Shown here one piece after another: positions 12,150 to 23,300 of a DNA stretch of 64,000 nucleotides (positions are counted from its first letter, which is position 1; the number at the start of each line of letters is the position of its first letter). The DNA is from Melitaea cinxia. Its lineage: Eukaryota; Arthropoda; Insecta; Lepidoptera; Nymphalidae. The DNA lies in assembly GCF_905220565.1 (NCBI RefSeq), contig NC_059415.1:749001-813000 (forward strand), in the 5' to 3' direction. Position numbers and translations under genes: made by a program. The notes under the pieces are model-generated. The model saw nothing but the letters and a program-made list of their open reading frames with translations. It was not told where the DNA came from and ran no database searches.

Positions 12150-12459
12150 TTCTTCTTCTTAAAGTGCCATCTTCTCACGAAGTTCGGCGATCATTTTGGC
12201 AACTTGTATCCTTGATACCGCAGCCCTGAATAACGAACGGGTGCTTTTCCCAAACCATTGGCGTAGATTTTTTAGCCAAGATGTTCTTCTACGACCCACA
12301 CTGCGCTTGCCCTGGATCTTGCCCTGGATAATAAGTCGAAGCAGCTGGTACTTAGAGTTTCTCATGATGTGGCCGAAGTATTCAAGCTTTCTCTTCTTAA
12401 CCGCGTAAACAATTTCCGCTTTCTTCTTCACACGACTTAGCACACAAACAAGTACAAGT
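12150..12459 (-). mobile_element. 5'-truncated LINE, reverse-transcriptase C-terminal end
   Basis: The minus-strand frame (12443 to 12159) encodes RRKLEYFGHIMR, QGKIQGKRSVGRRRTSWLKN and RQWFG... FRAAVS, the characteristic C-terminus of insect RTE-type LINE polyproteins. The 3' end is an (AAG)n tail at 12150-12160. An 11-bp duplication TACAAGTACTT at 12141-12151 and 12460-12470 brackets it, as expected of target-primed insertion. Confidence 0.75.
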
Positions 12460-12535
12460 TACAAGTACTTAGCAAAGATTTAAAAACGCTTTCAAAAACA
12501 ACAATTATGGATTATTTTTGAAGTATAACTTCTTT

Positions 12536-12660
12536 ACGCACGCTTGAATTGGGGAGTAAGATGGTGAATGTGTGACGAGAGCGTTACGAAAAGTGTGATC
12601 AGGTGACGGTTGATGGGGAGATAAGTTAGTGAAGACAGAGTTACGTTTCGTAAGTTTTAC
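12536..12660 (+). repeat. Interspersed repeat, inverse partner at 43150-43310
   Basis: GGGGAGTAAGATGGTG, GCGAGAGCGTTACGAAAAGTG-like and AGAGTTACGTTTCGTA segments recur in inverse orientation at 43150-43310. Confidence 0.55.
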
Positions 12661-13009
12661 TTCAGTTGTGTGGTCTAAAGCACACTCGTTCTTTTTTTTC
12701 CTTCTTCGAATTTAGTCTTTATCTGTATTCGAACCAAATTAGTTTTTCGCATATATTAGTTACGTTACATTTTTACTAAATTTATAGGTAAAGATGTTAA
12801 TTGAATGTAATTTTTATTGTTTTAGGAAGGTGATATCGTATCTTGTAGATAAATTAAGTTATTTACACATAACGACTGCGGTCAAAGACTCTGAGATAAA
12901 TAACCTCACGAATGTAATTACCTATCAAGAAAATTGCGAAATGAAATTTAATTATATGCCAATGTTTATGTAAACAGATGCTTGTATTAGATTTTTAAGT
13001 ATTTTATAA

Positions 13010-13205
13010 GTTTTTTTGAAGTTTACTCTTTAAGAATCGATTTTCACAATAAGGCAATACGGGTATGAAAAAAATATTATGAGGCGTAAAATCTATAGAA
13101 CGAATGACATTGTTACGTTTCTCTTAACGCCATCGACGACGTTTTCTAATAACGCCATCTATCGGAACCCAATAGGGTTCCTATAGATGGCGTTATTAGA
13201 AAATA
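13010..13205 (+). repeat. Interspersed repeat with a terminal hairpin
   Basis: Related to 17300-17470: both share a TTACTCTTTAAGAATCGATT start, GAACGAATGAC and AACGCCATCTATCGGAAC. In this copy 13141-13203 is a 29-nt-arm hairpin (TTTTCTAATAACGCCATC... / ...GATGGCGTTATTAGAAAA) with one mismatch and a 3-5 nt loop. Confidence 0.6.
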
Positions 13206-13206
13206 T

Positions 13207-13323
13207 TGGAGTAATCTTTGATAATGCGTATTTACTTGACTATTTTTTCGTCTACCTACGTTGTATTATTTGTCGATGTAATTGAAGTCGGTTTTGTTTT
13301 CGTTTGCCAGCAAACACAATTAT
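13207..13323 (-). repeat. Family A 5' fragment, inverse orientation
   Basis: Runs from AGTAATCTTTGATAATGCG to GAAGTCGGTTTTGTTTTCG and GCAAACACAATTATG, i.e. the A leader and first 100 bp on the minus strand. Confidence 0.75.
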
Positions 13324-13782
13324 GATATATATTAACATTTGTTATGAGCGAGAATCTTATCAACCGCTATTACAACAGCTAGTTTTGTGAATAGCTCACC
13401 AAACAATCGGCATGTGTTAATCAGATTTTCAATATAATATTCTCCTTTTAAAATAATAAAAAAATAATGAAAAACATTTAATCTTTAAAGCTATCAATAG
13501 CTACTCAAAAATCGTTACATTTTCTGAAAATTTCCACTTTTCTGCGGTATTTCCTCAATTTTTTACTGCATAAGAATTTTCTACGAGGTTTTAAATGCTT
13601 AAACGAAAATATCCGGTTGTTTCAGACATGCTCGAGTTTAAGGATCACAGTTAACAATTTTCCTTTTAACCGATTAAAAAAAGTAGGAAGTTCTCAGTTC
13701 AAAACTAATCCGGCTTAATGCAGTCGTTTGGAAGTTACGCACGTAAATACATTCCCGTGGTTAATTTTTATTTATATGCATA

Positions 13783-14115
13783 GTATATTGAATCATCATT
13801 TCAGCCTATCGCAGTCCACTGTTGGACATAGGCCTCCACAAGTTCGCGTCAAAAAAAGGCGTGAACTCGTGTGTTTTGCCCATAGCCACCACGCTGGGCA
13901 GGCGGGTTGGTGACCGCAGAGCTGGCTTTGTAGCACCGAAGACGCTGATCTTCAGCCTGTGTATTTCAAATCTAGCAGTTGGATGGTTATCCCGCCATCG
14001 GTCGGCTTTTTAAGTTCCAAGGTGGTAGTGGAACTGTGTTGTCCCTTAGTCGCCTCTTACGACACCCATGAGAAGAGAGGGGGTGGCTATATCCTTTACT
14101 GCTGTAACCATACAG
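13783..14115 (-). mobile_element. Family C LINE 3' tail
   Basis: Full C tail in minus orientation (CATCATTTCAGCCTATCGC... to GTGGCTATATCCTTTACTGC). The frames around it are translations of the tail. No clear flanking duplication was seen. Confidence 0.75.
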
Positions 14116-14119
14116 CATA

Positions 14120-14300
14120 TTATATATACTTTATTGCACTCAAAAAATAGATATAAAACATACAATAATAAAAAGTTTATGGCAAAGGTGGACTTATCTC
14201 TGAAAGAGATTTCTTCCAGTCAACCCATGGTCATGAGTAAGTGTTTCATATAGCGAGGCAAACAGTGCAAGAAGTATTCATTCAGAAGAAAATAAAAAAT
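14120..14300 (-). mobile_element. LINE 3' untranslated fragment
   Basis: ACTTTATTGCACTCAAAAAA followed by GGCAAAGGTGGACTTATCTC and GAAAGAGATTTCTTCCAGTC is familiar as the 3' end of CR1-like LINEs in Lepidoptera. It lies in the same orientation as the RT fragment at 14714 but is not continuous with it. Confidence 0.45.
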
Positions 14301-14504
14301 AAATAATAAATATTAAAAAAAAACACCAAAGAAAAAATAAATAAAATAAAAGAATAAAATTTATATATATACAAAAATGTAACATACTACATATTAACAA
14401 ATACATATAAAGATACATACCAAAATACAAATATACTTATACATATACATAAACATATATATACTCTCTATAATATATAAGTAAATACATACATATTCTA
14501 TAAC

Positions 14505-14700
14505 TAGCTGACCTGGCGAACTTCGTATCACCTTATTTTTTTCTGAAATATAATAATAACATAATATATCAAAATAAAATATAGCCTATCTTTTAAGTTG
14601 GATCAAACTGCACACGGTGTGCAAATTTGACTAAAATCGGTTAAGTAGTTTAGGAGTTCATTGAGGACAAACATTGTAACACGAGATTTATATATATTAA
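14505..14700 (+). repeat. Interspersed repeat ('AGCTGACCTGGCGAACTTCG')
   Basis: Starts CTAGCTGACCTGGCGAACTT and includes ACTAAAATCGGTTAAGTAGT. A related copy starts at 52404. The transposon class is not known to me. Confidence 0.5.
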
Positions 14701-14713
14701 GATATACAGATGA

Positions 14714-15915
14714 TTACAAATTAGCTAGTGAAAGCAAGTGTTTCTTTAATTTATATTTAAAGGAAACAAGGGAAGGACTAGTTTGAATGACTCTTGGGAG
14801 TTTGTTCCATAGTAGTATGAATCTTATGGCAAGATTTTGGAGACGCTCTAACTTTGTAAGTAGCTCCTCAGTCACATCCAGATAGCATACATCAGCATAA
14901 TCAAGGATAAGCAGTAGAAGGGTTTGCGCAAGCATAATTTTGGTTTGGAAAGGAAGAAAATATTGGAGACGCTTGAGAGAGTGAAATGTGTAGTGTATTC
15001 TTCTGCTGACCTCGCTGACATGAGCTGACCATGACAAATTGCAATCTATAATAAGCCCCAAATTCCTAACTTTATCACAGTAAGGAATTGGGACCCCAGA
15101 GTACGAGATTTTAGGAACCAATTCCCAGTCAAGTCTGCTTCTCAATCGACTACTTCCAATAATGATAGCTTGTGATTTAGCAGGATTGACCACCAGACCA
15201 AAAGATCTAGTCCAGTCCTGAACTGCGACAAGGTCACTATTTAAATTTTTAACAGCCTCATGCAACTCAGTCAACTGGAAGTGTCTGTATATTTGTAAGT
15301 CATCTGCATACAAATGGAAGGGAGAAGTGATTGCACGAGAAACATTGTTAATGAACACAGAAAATAGCAATGGAGATAAGACGCCACCTTGTGGAACACC
15401 AGCAGTAAGTTCCATCCAATCTGACGTATTGCCGTTGAAAGTAACGCACTGCTGACGTCCAGAAAGATAGGAGTGAAACCAGTCAATAACTGCAGGTGAA
15501 ATGTTAACCGCACGCAGAGTACCAAGAAGAATGTCGTAATCAACTGAGTTAAAGGCACTGCTAAAGTCTAGCAGGATCATGGCAGTGAGCTTGGTTTGAT
15601 CCATTGCACACCGCACATCCTCCGCCACATTCAGCAGTGCTCCAACAGTGCTGTGGGAGGGACGGAAACCGGATTGATAAGGAGATATAAAATTGTAAGA
15701 GGAGAGATGAGTATAAATTTGATTATGAACAACGGATTTTCGGACTTTGGAGAGTATGGGAAGAATGGATATAGGTCGAAATTGAGAAGGGATAGTAGGA
15801 TTAGAGGTTTTAGGTAGGGTATGACAAGAGCTTTCTTCCATAGCGATGGAAAGACATTGCATGTAAGTGAAAAGTTTATTATGTGAGTAATTACAGGTGC
15901 AATGTCCTCCAACAC
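14714..15915 (-). pseudogene. Defective LINE reverse transcriptase (CR1/Jockey-like)
   Basis: The main frame (15862 to 14714, 382 codons) shows reverse-transcriptase blocks in order: FRPISILPILSKV (finger), YQSGFRPSHST, ILLDFSSAFNSVDYDIL (catalytic Asp), AGVPQGGVLSPLLFSVFIN, and the YADDLQIY catalytic box. Then come SQAIIIGSS and a thumb-like region ending LERLQNLAIRFIL. That jumps straight to LWNKLPRVIQTSPSL near the C-terminus, skipping roughly 90 residues usual in this clade, so there is an internal deletion. Upstream, residues such as FPSLWKKALVIPYLK are in another frame (15631-15915), so one frameshift lies near 15810-15830. The endonuclease domain is absent. A dead, 5'-truncated copy. 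Confidence 0.85.
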
Positions 15916-15956
15916 CGGATAATATTGAATAAAAATATAAATATATTAAAACATCA

Positions 15957-16060
15957 ATCCGCCAACCTGCAGTGAAGCAACGTAGTAGGTTAAGCTTTGA
16001 TCCTTCTCCTATGTGGAGAAAGAACCCAGGAGTGGGATGTTGCAGGGTGAATCAGCTGTT
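15957..16060 (+). mobile_element. LINE 3' end fragment (RTE-like)
   Basis: CCGCCAACCTGCAGTGAAGC... CCTTCTCCTATGTGGAG... GGAGTGGGATGTTGCAGG, a diverged copy of the tail at 4275-4485. Confidence 0.45.
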
Positions 16061-16309
16061 AATCATATACTTTAAATACAATCAAAATCATCACAACACT
16101 CGATGTCAATGACCGTTTAGAATGTTTCGCAATACTTCTATAAATACTAAATATTGACACATAGCGGAAAATATCAAATAAATATACATAAGTCATTCGC
16201 ATATTACATAATAGTGTTGTAGTTAATATTGTCACAGCTCATTTCCGTTTATTCGACATGAAGTACTAATTTCGATAAATTAGCGTCAGTATTGTTTTAT
16301 TTATATTCA

Positions 16310-16430
16310 TATATATATATATATATCTGCATTGCCAATACAAATGTTTGTCATGGGCGGAGATTGAACCCGCGACCGCAAGAGCAACGGCCGCAAACCA
16401 GTGCTGTGACCGTTGCGCCAAGGCGTAAAA
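16310..16430 (-). repeat. tRNA-like interspersed repeat beside an (AT)n tract
   Basis: After (AT)n at 16310-16326, the minus strand carries GCGCAACGGTCACAGCACTG and GGGTTCAATCTCCGCCCATG, which looks like a B-box. This is typical of tRNA-related SINE sequence. A shorter relative is at 45308-45360. No tRNA cloverleaf forms. Confidence 0.4.
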
Positions 16431-16454
16431 ATAGGCTTCAAAAAGCACTTTTTT

Positions 16455-16731
16455 TATACCACTAGGTCGACAAACAAGCGTATGGATCACCTGATGGTAA
16501 GAGATTACCGTAGCTTATAGACGCCTGCAACACCAGAAGCATCGCAAGCGTGTTGCCGACCCAATCCCCCCCCCCTCCAGGAGCTCTGGTCACCTTACTC
16601 ACCAACAGGAACACAATGTTGCTTGAAAACAGTATTATTTAACTGTGATCTTCTGTAAGGTCGGGGTACTACCCCAGTCGGGCTGCCCCAGATTTTGAGC
16701 AGGAAATTCCTGCTGTGCCCTACCTCAGTTA
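16455..16731 (-). repeat. Family B interspersed repeat
   Basis: Full unit on the minus strand, from CTCAGT/GAGGTAGGGCACAGC at the right to CGACCTAGTG at the left; a poly-C run lies at 16566-16574. Confidence 0.8.
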
Positions 16732-16959
16732 GAGACTTATTTATGAATCATTAAACTACTAATTACATTTCATCATTATATTTGTTTAGTGCTTAAATTA
16801 TTATATCGAAGCAAATAAATCTATTTATATCGAAGTAGCTGCGTAACATCGGCATGAGACAGAAGACTCGTGTCTTATCTTACGATCACGTGCTTGCCAT
16901 ACGATTGAATTTATCGATTGCTTAAGCAATGGAGATAATTGCAATGAAAATATGCAGTA

Positions 16960-17260
16960 TCAATTTATTTATTTATTTATTTATTTATTACAGTTTACAT
17001 TTATTGCACTTACAGTATACAACCAGGGCGTACAATAAACAAACATAAATTAATAACACTACAACAAATACATTAAAGAAATAACAATTTATCTTATAAT
17101 ACGAGTATACACATTAACATAATTCTAAATACTTAAAGCAAGATTTAACAAATTCAGACGAATTCATAGCGAATATATCAATACTACTATTGGAGGCCAA
17201 CATATTATTATGTAAGCGAATGGCTGACTCAATTCTCAATTATCTGTAACATATAATATA
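16960..17260 (-). repeat. (TTTA)n tract and adjoining LINE-like A+T-rich repeat
   Basis: (TTTA)n at 16964-16990, then TTATTGCACTTACAGTATAC and A-rich sequence, suggest the 3' end of a LINE on the minus strand. No coding part was seen. Confidence 0.35.
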
Positions 17261-17299
17261 AGATATATAGATATTTTTTTTTTGTATTTTAAATATATT

Positions 17300-17470
17300 T
17301 TTGGAGTTTATTGGAGTTAACTCTTTAATAATCGATTTTTATAAAAGGCCCCGGTATGAAATAAAGATGAGGAGTAAAATTTACAAATCTACTGAACGAA
17401 TGACCTCGTGACGTTTTTGTAACGCCATCTATCGGAACGTAATAGGGTAATCAATTGTCGATAGATGCCA
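17300..17470 (+). repeat. Interspersed repeat related to 13010-13205
   Basis: AACTCTTTAATAATCGATTT... GAACGAATGACCTCGTGACG... AACGCCATCTATCGGAACG; its own inverse CGATAGATGCCATTACG follows at 17459. Confidence 0.55.
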
Positions 17471-18106
17471 TTACGAATCCTGCAAATAATTATGATTATA
17501 CAAAAAAAAATGTTTTGATCTGGATATGTGCTTGTGGTTTTCTAATCTCGACATATCGATAAGTGGCAAATATTTGCACGTATTATATGATAACATTTAT
17601 AGTAATTGATAAAATAAAGACGATAAAGATTTATCGCGTGAAATAACTTCATTTCTTCCAAATATAGATTCCAATATTCATATTTGTTCTCAAATATGTT
17701 AAGATTTTATCTAAGTAGGTATGTAGATTACATTTAAACATCGCTGACTACAATAACAAGAATGACAGTGACGGAGTTGGGTATTCCAAAAATTGATGCG
17801 ATAATGATAAGAATGACATTAGTCTTCGGCAGGAAATACTTTGGATGCTATGAAGCACGGCAGCCTTGACTGTCCACACACACACACAACCACAACAACA
17901 ATCGCACAGTTCGTAGTACAGATGCTTCCTAATCCGAGGATTATGGTTTATAATCCGACCCCGAGTAGATTTATTATTGAATAAGAAATATGTAGCTCTA
18001 CATTCGCGCAAACTTCGTTTATTATCCACTGTATTTATGACTTTCTTCGACTACTATGTATCGGGTTCAACTATGTATAATAATGATCTTCCGATATACA
18101 AAAATA

Positions 18107-18240
18107 AAAGTATGTGTGTGCTTATGTACGCAAGTAAGAAGTTATACTTCATTGGCTAGCTATAACTTCACGTTGCTAACTTCTTCTTCGTCGATCAACT
18201 AACTTCAGTGTGTCGGTTTTTTGTGACGGCGTGCGTGCGC
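18107..18240 (+). repeat. Left arm of a long inverted repeat pair
   Basis: Matches 20796-20930 in inverse orientation (TTATGTACGCAAGTAAGAAG, ACTTCATTGGCTAGCT, GCTAACTTCTTCTTCGT, AACTTCAGTGTGTCGG, TTTGTGACGGCGTGCG). Confidence 0.75.
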
Positions 18241-18342
18241 ATCGTAACAATTTACTCTCATCATTCGCTCCAAAATAAGTAAAACTTTAAATACAGACGA
18301 GACGAAATCAAAAACATTATTATCACTGATTGTGACTACAAT

Positions 18343-18680
18343 CATCATTCATCATTACAGCCACTGCTGGACATGGGCCTCCATAAGTTTACGCCAAAAA
18401 TAACGTGAACTCATGTGTACTGTGTGGCTACGGTACTAAAGAATATAGCCACCCCCTCTCTTCCCGTGGGTGTCGTAAGAGGCGACTAAGGGATAACACA
18501 GTTCCGCTACCACCTTGGAACTTAAAAAGCCGACCGATGGCGTGATAACCATCCAACTGCTGGCTTTGAAATACACATGCCGAAGACGGGCAGCAGCGTC
18601 TTCGGTGCGACAAAGCCAGCCCTGCGGTCACCAACCCGCCTGCCCCGCGTGGTGACTATGGGCAACACACATGAGTTCAC
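18343..18680 (-). mobile_element. Family C LINE tail with 5' inversion (twin-priming product)
   Basis: The segment 18343-18418 is the 3' end of C on the minus strand, including a short CATCATTCATCATTA tail. It switches at about 18419 to the upstream part of C in plus orientation, to 18680. Both halves contain the ACATGAGTTCACG segment. The whole is bracketed by GTGACTACAAT (18332-18342) and GTGATTACAAT (18681-18691), an 11-bp duplication with one change. One insertion event with an inverted 5' part explains it. Confidence 0.7.
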
Positions 18681-18691
18681 GTGATTACAAT

Positions 18692-19683
18692 ACGATCAAA
18701 AACTCGTATACGAACTTTGGACTGATAAATCCAGGCTATCTCCACACGTATTTATTATAATACGAATAGAGATAAAATAGTTGTGATAAAGGAAACGCCC
18801 AGCGGTGCCACTACACGATGTCCCCTTAAACTACAATTTATATCAATTAATTTTACGTATTTTAAAAAGATAAAAAAAAAAAACAATAAAAACATTTGCT
18901 GAATGAGCTTTGAACTGAGTTAAAAAAACACGTGTTTGAAGTACGTCAATTATAATATTGATTACAATTCGTTTGCTTGGCTTTTTATGTTTTATCAATA
19001 TTTGAAATGTGTGTACTTTGAACGTGTTATTTCATTATAAATTTACTTTTAGCCAAATAATAAAATTATTAGGGTCAGTAGGTCTCATTCAGTAAGTATG
19101 AATAAAAACGGATGTCTAGATTTGTTACTAAGCGCAAAACTCACGAACGGCTAGAACAATTCAACTTTTTTTGTCAAATATTTATCGAAAAAAAAAACAA
19201 TCGTATAGAGAACCTCTTCCTTTTTTGGAATTCGGTTAAAAACTGGTTTTTTTTACAATATGTTGTTTAATTTTGTTTAATTAGCGCAGTAGTCGCTCAT
19301 TCATTCTTTTTGAATCGGTAGATAGTAAACTTGCGTTCCAAGCTAAGCACATTTATAAAGTCATTCATACATATTATGTACATTTAAACTATTTTTAATA
19401 TTTGATACTTATCTATTTTTAGAAGCAGTTAAATAACAAGAAACATACGTAAAAGCAAACAGTAATGACGCAGGAATATTTTTCTACGATTCGAATAATC
19501 TGTATTTTACAGCGTAAAAACTAGTTTTACAATAATTTTATTCATGTGACGTATACTTGTGCAAATAACAGTACCGCTGGCGTCATATAATATATCGCTA
19601 CTTGGAGATATTAATTAGGTTTAAATAAATAGCGGAAAATTAATTAATACGTTGCTTTTTGTTATATTTATTGCGAAAGTTTT
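18692..19683. other. Intergenic; one family A terminal fragment
   Basis: Nothing recognised except 19200-19244, which is the last 45 bp of family A (GAACCTCTTCCTTTTTTGG, then ATTCGGTTAAAAA). Confidence 0.45.
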
Positions 19684-19850
19684 ATTTTTTACTAGCTTCG
19701 GCTAGATTTCGTTCTGTCAAAAGTTAATATTAAAAAAAAATTAGTATTAAAACCTTCCGTGGGGAACATATGAAAAATAAATTAGCCGAATTAGGCCATG
19801 CGAGCGCTTAGCAACATTCATTTTTATTTATATAAGATACATAAAGTTTT
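19684..19850 (+). repeat. Interspersed repeat ('GATTTCGTTCTGTCAAAAGT')
   Basis: Shared with 35785-35935: CTAGATTTCGTTCTGTCAAA, TTAATATT, AAACCTTCCRTGGG, then GCGCTTAGCAACATTCATT. Confidence 0.6.
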
Positions 19851-19915
19851 TTTATGTTGCTAAGATATCAGAAGATAGAATCATGTCTTATTTTTTTTAC
19901 CACGTTAAGAGCCTA

Positions 19916-20053
19916 ACGCCGAGTTGCACGAAAACAAATTAAAATTTAAGTAGTGATTAAACTTATTTAATCGCAAGAATTGTATGAAATTCTTGTGATT
20001 AAATTAGTTTAATCTCTACTTAAATTTTAATTTTGTTTCGTGCAACTCGGCGT
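19916..20053. mobile_element. Fold-back MITE, about 138 bp
   Basis: ACGCCGAGTTGCACGAAAAC at the left is the inverse of GTTTCGTGCAACTCGGCGT at the right, and pairing continues through nearly the whole element (TTAAAATTTAAGTAG..., AAGAATT at the tip). It lies 100 bp upstream of the first recognised ETFBKMT exon. Confidence 0.8.
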
Positions 20054-20156
20054 ATGAGGCGTAGATGTAACAATAAAAAAATAAAAACACGTAAGAAAGA
20101 GAGAGAGAAATAAAATATATCTAATTAACTTAAACAGTTTTTTTTTATTCCAGATA

Positions 20157-20341
20157 ATGTTAAAAGAGTTCACGTCACTGTTTCTCAAACATACATCCCC
20201 AAGTCGTCGTCACTTGACCCCCGAATTGGTGTTGCGCCTCATTACGCCCTCCTGTCCGCTGTGGTCGGCGCCTGTGGAAGACTCTCCCTTTACTGACCCC
20301 TTCTGGGGGTTCTACTGGCCAGGGGGTCAAGCTACTGCCAG
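20157..20341 (+). CDS. ETFBKMT: ETFBKMT coding exon 1 (first recognised)
   Basis: Preceded by a pyrimidine tract and CAG acceptor at 20151-20153, and followed by the donor GTAGCA at 20342. The exon ends with AG of a split Arg codon completed by G at 38287. Because the acceptor is real-looking, this may be exon 2 of the transcript, with the true start or 5' UTR upstream; no upstream exon could be identified. Confidence 0.85.
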
Positions 20342-23300
20342 GTAGCATGAACTTTGTTTACTATTTTAGTTTTGTTTTAAATACTTTATGATACGGTCAC
20401 CAACCCGCCTGCCCAGCGTGGTGACTATGGGCAAAACACATGAGTTCATGCCATTTTTGGCGCGAACTTGTGGAGGCCTATGTCCAGCAGTGGACTGCGA
20501 TAGGCTGAAGTGATGATGATGATGATGATGATGATGAAATACTTGATTTGTTCATGGATACGTGCATATTATTTACAAATTCAGTAAAAGTTTGCAAATA
20601 TACTCATACTATATATTTACAAAAAATGTGTGATTTTGAAATAGTATATATTTAGAAAAAAATAAGAATGTCAATTCTATTAACGTAGTATTTCGTATTT
20701 TTCCCTAATTTAGAAATTAAACTACCAATTACTTTTCTTCTACATTCCAATATCTAAGGATGCAGGAACTATTTTAATATTCTTAAATTAATTTTTATGA
20801 TGCGCGCACACACCGTCACAAAAACCGACACCCTGAAGTTAGCTAGTCAACGAAGAAGAAGTTAGCAACGGGAAGTTAGCTAGCCAATGAAGTATAACTT
20901 CTTACGTGCGTACATAAGTACATACACACTTTTTTATTTAACAGTATACTTAGTTAAAAGCTATGTTACAAAAGGTTACGATTTATAACAAAGCTGCAAC
21001 TATAAAAGTTTAGATAGATATAACCGTTGGCCGAGTAGTTCTTGTATACCTTACCAATAAAATGTACGCTATAATTATATACACTTAGCGTATATGTCGC
21101 TTATGCTCTAAACAATCCACTTTTTAGTACTAGCTCGTTTATTACCTTGTATCTTGTGTAGATGTTATTATTATTTATTATATTATTACGAAATTATTTT
21201 GTTTAGTGACTTAGTTTCTTTATATTACAGATTGTCCGGATACACATACCAATACCTAGATTCCTAGATACATAGTTCAAATTTTTCGTAACAAATATTT
21301 TATCGCCTCGCCCTTATTTTCATCCATTAATACTAAAAACTTGTTGAGGTTGAATTATTATTTTGCCATGCGAATTCCAAGCTTAATAATCGTGTACCCT
21401 TCACATCACACACGTCAGTATGAAACCACTTTGAACGAAACTTTCCCATGTGTATAAGAACCGGTTGGAGTTAAGGTCGAAACTCGGTTTTTATATTACA
21501 AATTTGAAAATAAACAATATTTTTAAAAAATAAAACACCAAAGCAATACTTTAAAGCGAGCGAGTTTGAGAGTATGAGGAAAAACTTTTCAATTATTATG
21601 ATTCTTTATTTTATTTTATTATATACTTAAAGTTCGCAAACAATTGTTTACACAAGCATAAATCATAATTTTACACTGCATATACATGTAATTATAGTAA
21701 CAGTATAACAATTACTTAAAGGCAAACTCAAAATGCAAATAAAAAAAACCAATGTAAACAAGTCAATATAAAAAAATTAAGTACCTAATTTATGTAAAGT
21801 TGAATATTACCCTCAGTTACACATAATTGTGTTTGCCAGCAAACGAAAAAAAAAAACCTACTTCAATTACATCGACATATATAACGTAGATAGACGAAAA
21901 AATAGTCAAATACGCATTATCAAAGATTACTCCAAAAGTTGTAATCAGATCTCGATGAAATTTAAATGTGACCACATGATAAATATCGGCTTTCGATTAA
22001 ATTAAAAATCATCAAAATCGGTACACCCAGTAAAAAGTTGTGCGGATTTTCGACAGTTTCCCTTGATTTCTCTGGGATCCCATTATCAAATCCTGGTTTA
22101 CTTATCATGGTACCATACTTAAGATATCTTAAAGCCTAATAATATAGGAATTTATTGCATACATTTACGGTAAGAGATAAACCAAATTATCTTATTCTCG
22201 TTCTCATTAATTATAAAAAAAATGACTATTTTAATTATTAAGTCTAAAAGCAAAGTAAAGTAGTAGTAAGTATTTTAGTTATTATTTACTAAATTATTGC
22301 TATTTTATCATGTGTATGTAATTAAATTCCAAGAACTCAGTATTTAAGTCGGGGCAAGCACTTATTTAAAATTCACCTCATGTGATAATAATGGAAAACT
22401 TTTTGAATCAATGTCATTGTTACGGAAAAATACGAAGCAAGTAAATAAAGTAATCCGCATCACATAAATAACACACAAATTAAGTAAAATCCCTCTTCCT
22501 AATAGGACAATAGATCCTCGAACAGCGTTGAAAAAACGATAAGCCCATAGTGCCCTGAAATAAATAGTATTTGATGGTCTAATGGTCTCGCGAATCAATG
22601 ACATACACATAAATGTGAATTGTGTAAGCCTGTAATTATTATGTAACATTCGCTGTGTATGATAACGGAGTTATTATACAAAAATATTAGTATAATTGTC
22701 GATGATGTGACGGCAGATCGATAAACTCACAAATTCTATTGAGTGACATTTCAGTTCTAAAGTTTGCTGCATATTAGTCTCCTTAATACGTACTAACTCA
22801 AAAGAAAATTTCCCGAAATTCTATAGTTACTAAAAGTTTATTAATTTTAGGTAATTATTATTATTATTTTTTCTTAACAGAAATCATGCCAAAAACAATT
22901 TAAACACGATTTTATCAATAACAATGTTCAACAAGCGTTATGTGTATTTCAAATAGTAAAATAGAATAAATTCATACATATTTATATGTTGCGAGCGTGC
23001 CTCTGTCGCAGGTGCAGGGTCGGGGAAAAAACATCGCTCTTAGTTCTTAGATACAAAGTTACGACGTCGATTTGCGTCAATGTTGCTAAGAGGAAATCGA
23101 CTAACGTTGACCGTACGTTCAGATAAAGCGCAAATGTCAACACATTGGAGTATAACACTTACTTATTTTATGGATAATACCTTTTCCTTACTAGAATAAA
23201 AAAAAATGTGTGTGTGTCTGTTTATTTAACACACGACAGAAGTGAAAATTTTGAAAAGTTGTAAGAAGTTAGACTATAAATCAAATCAATCGCAACGGTT

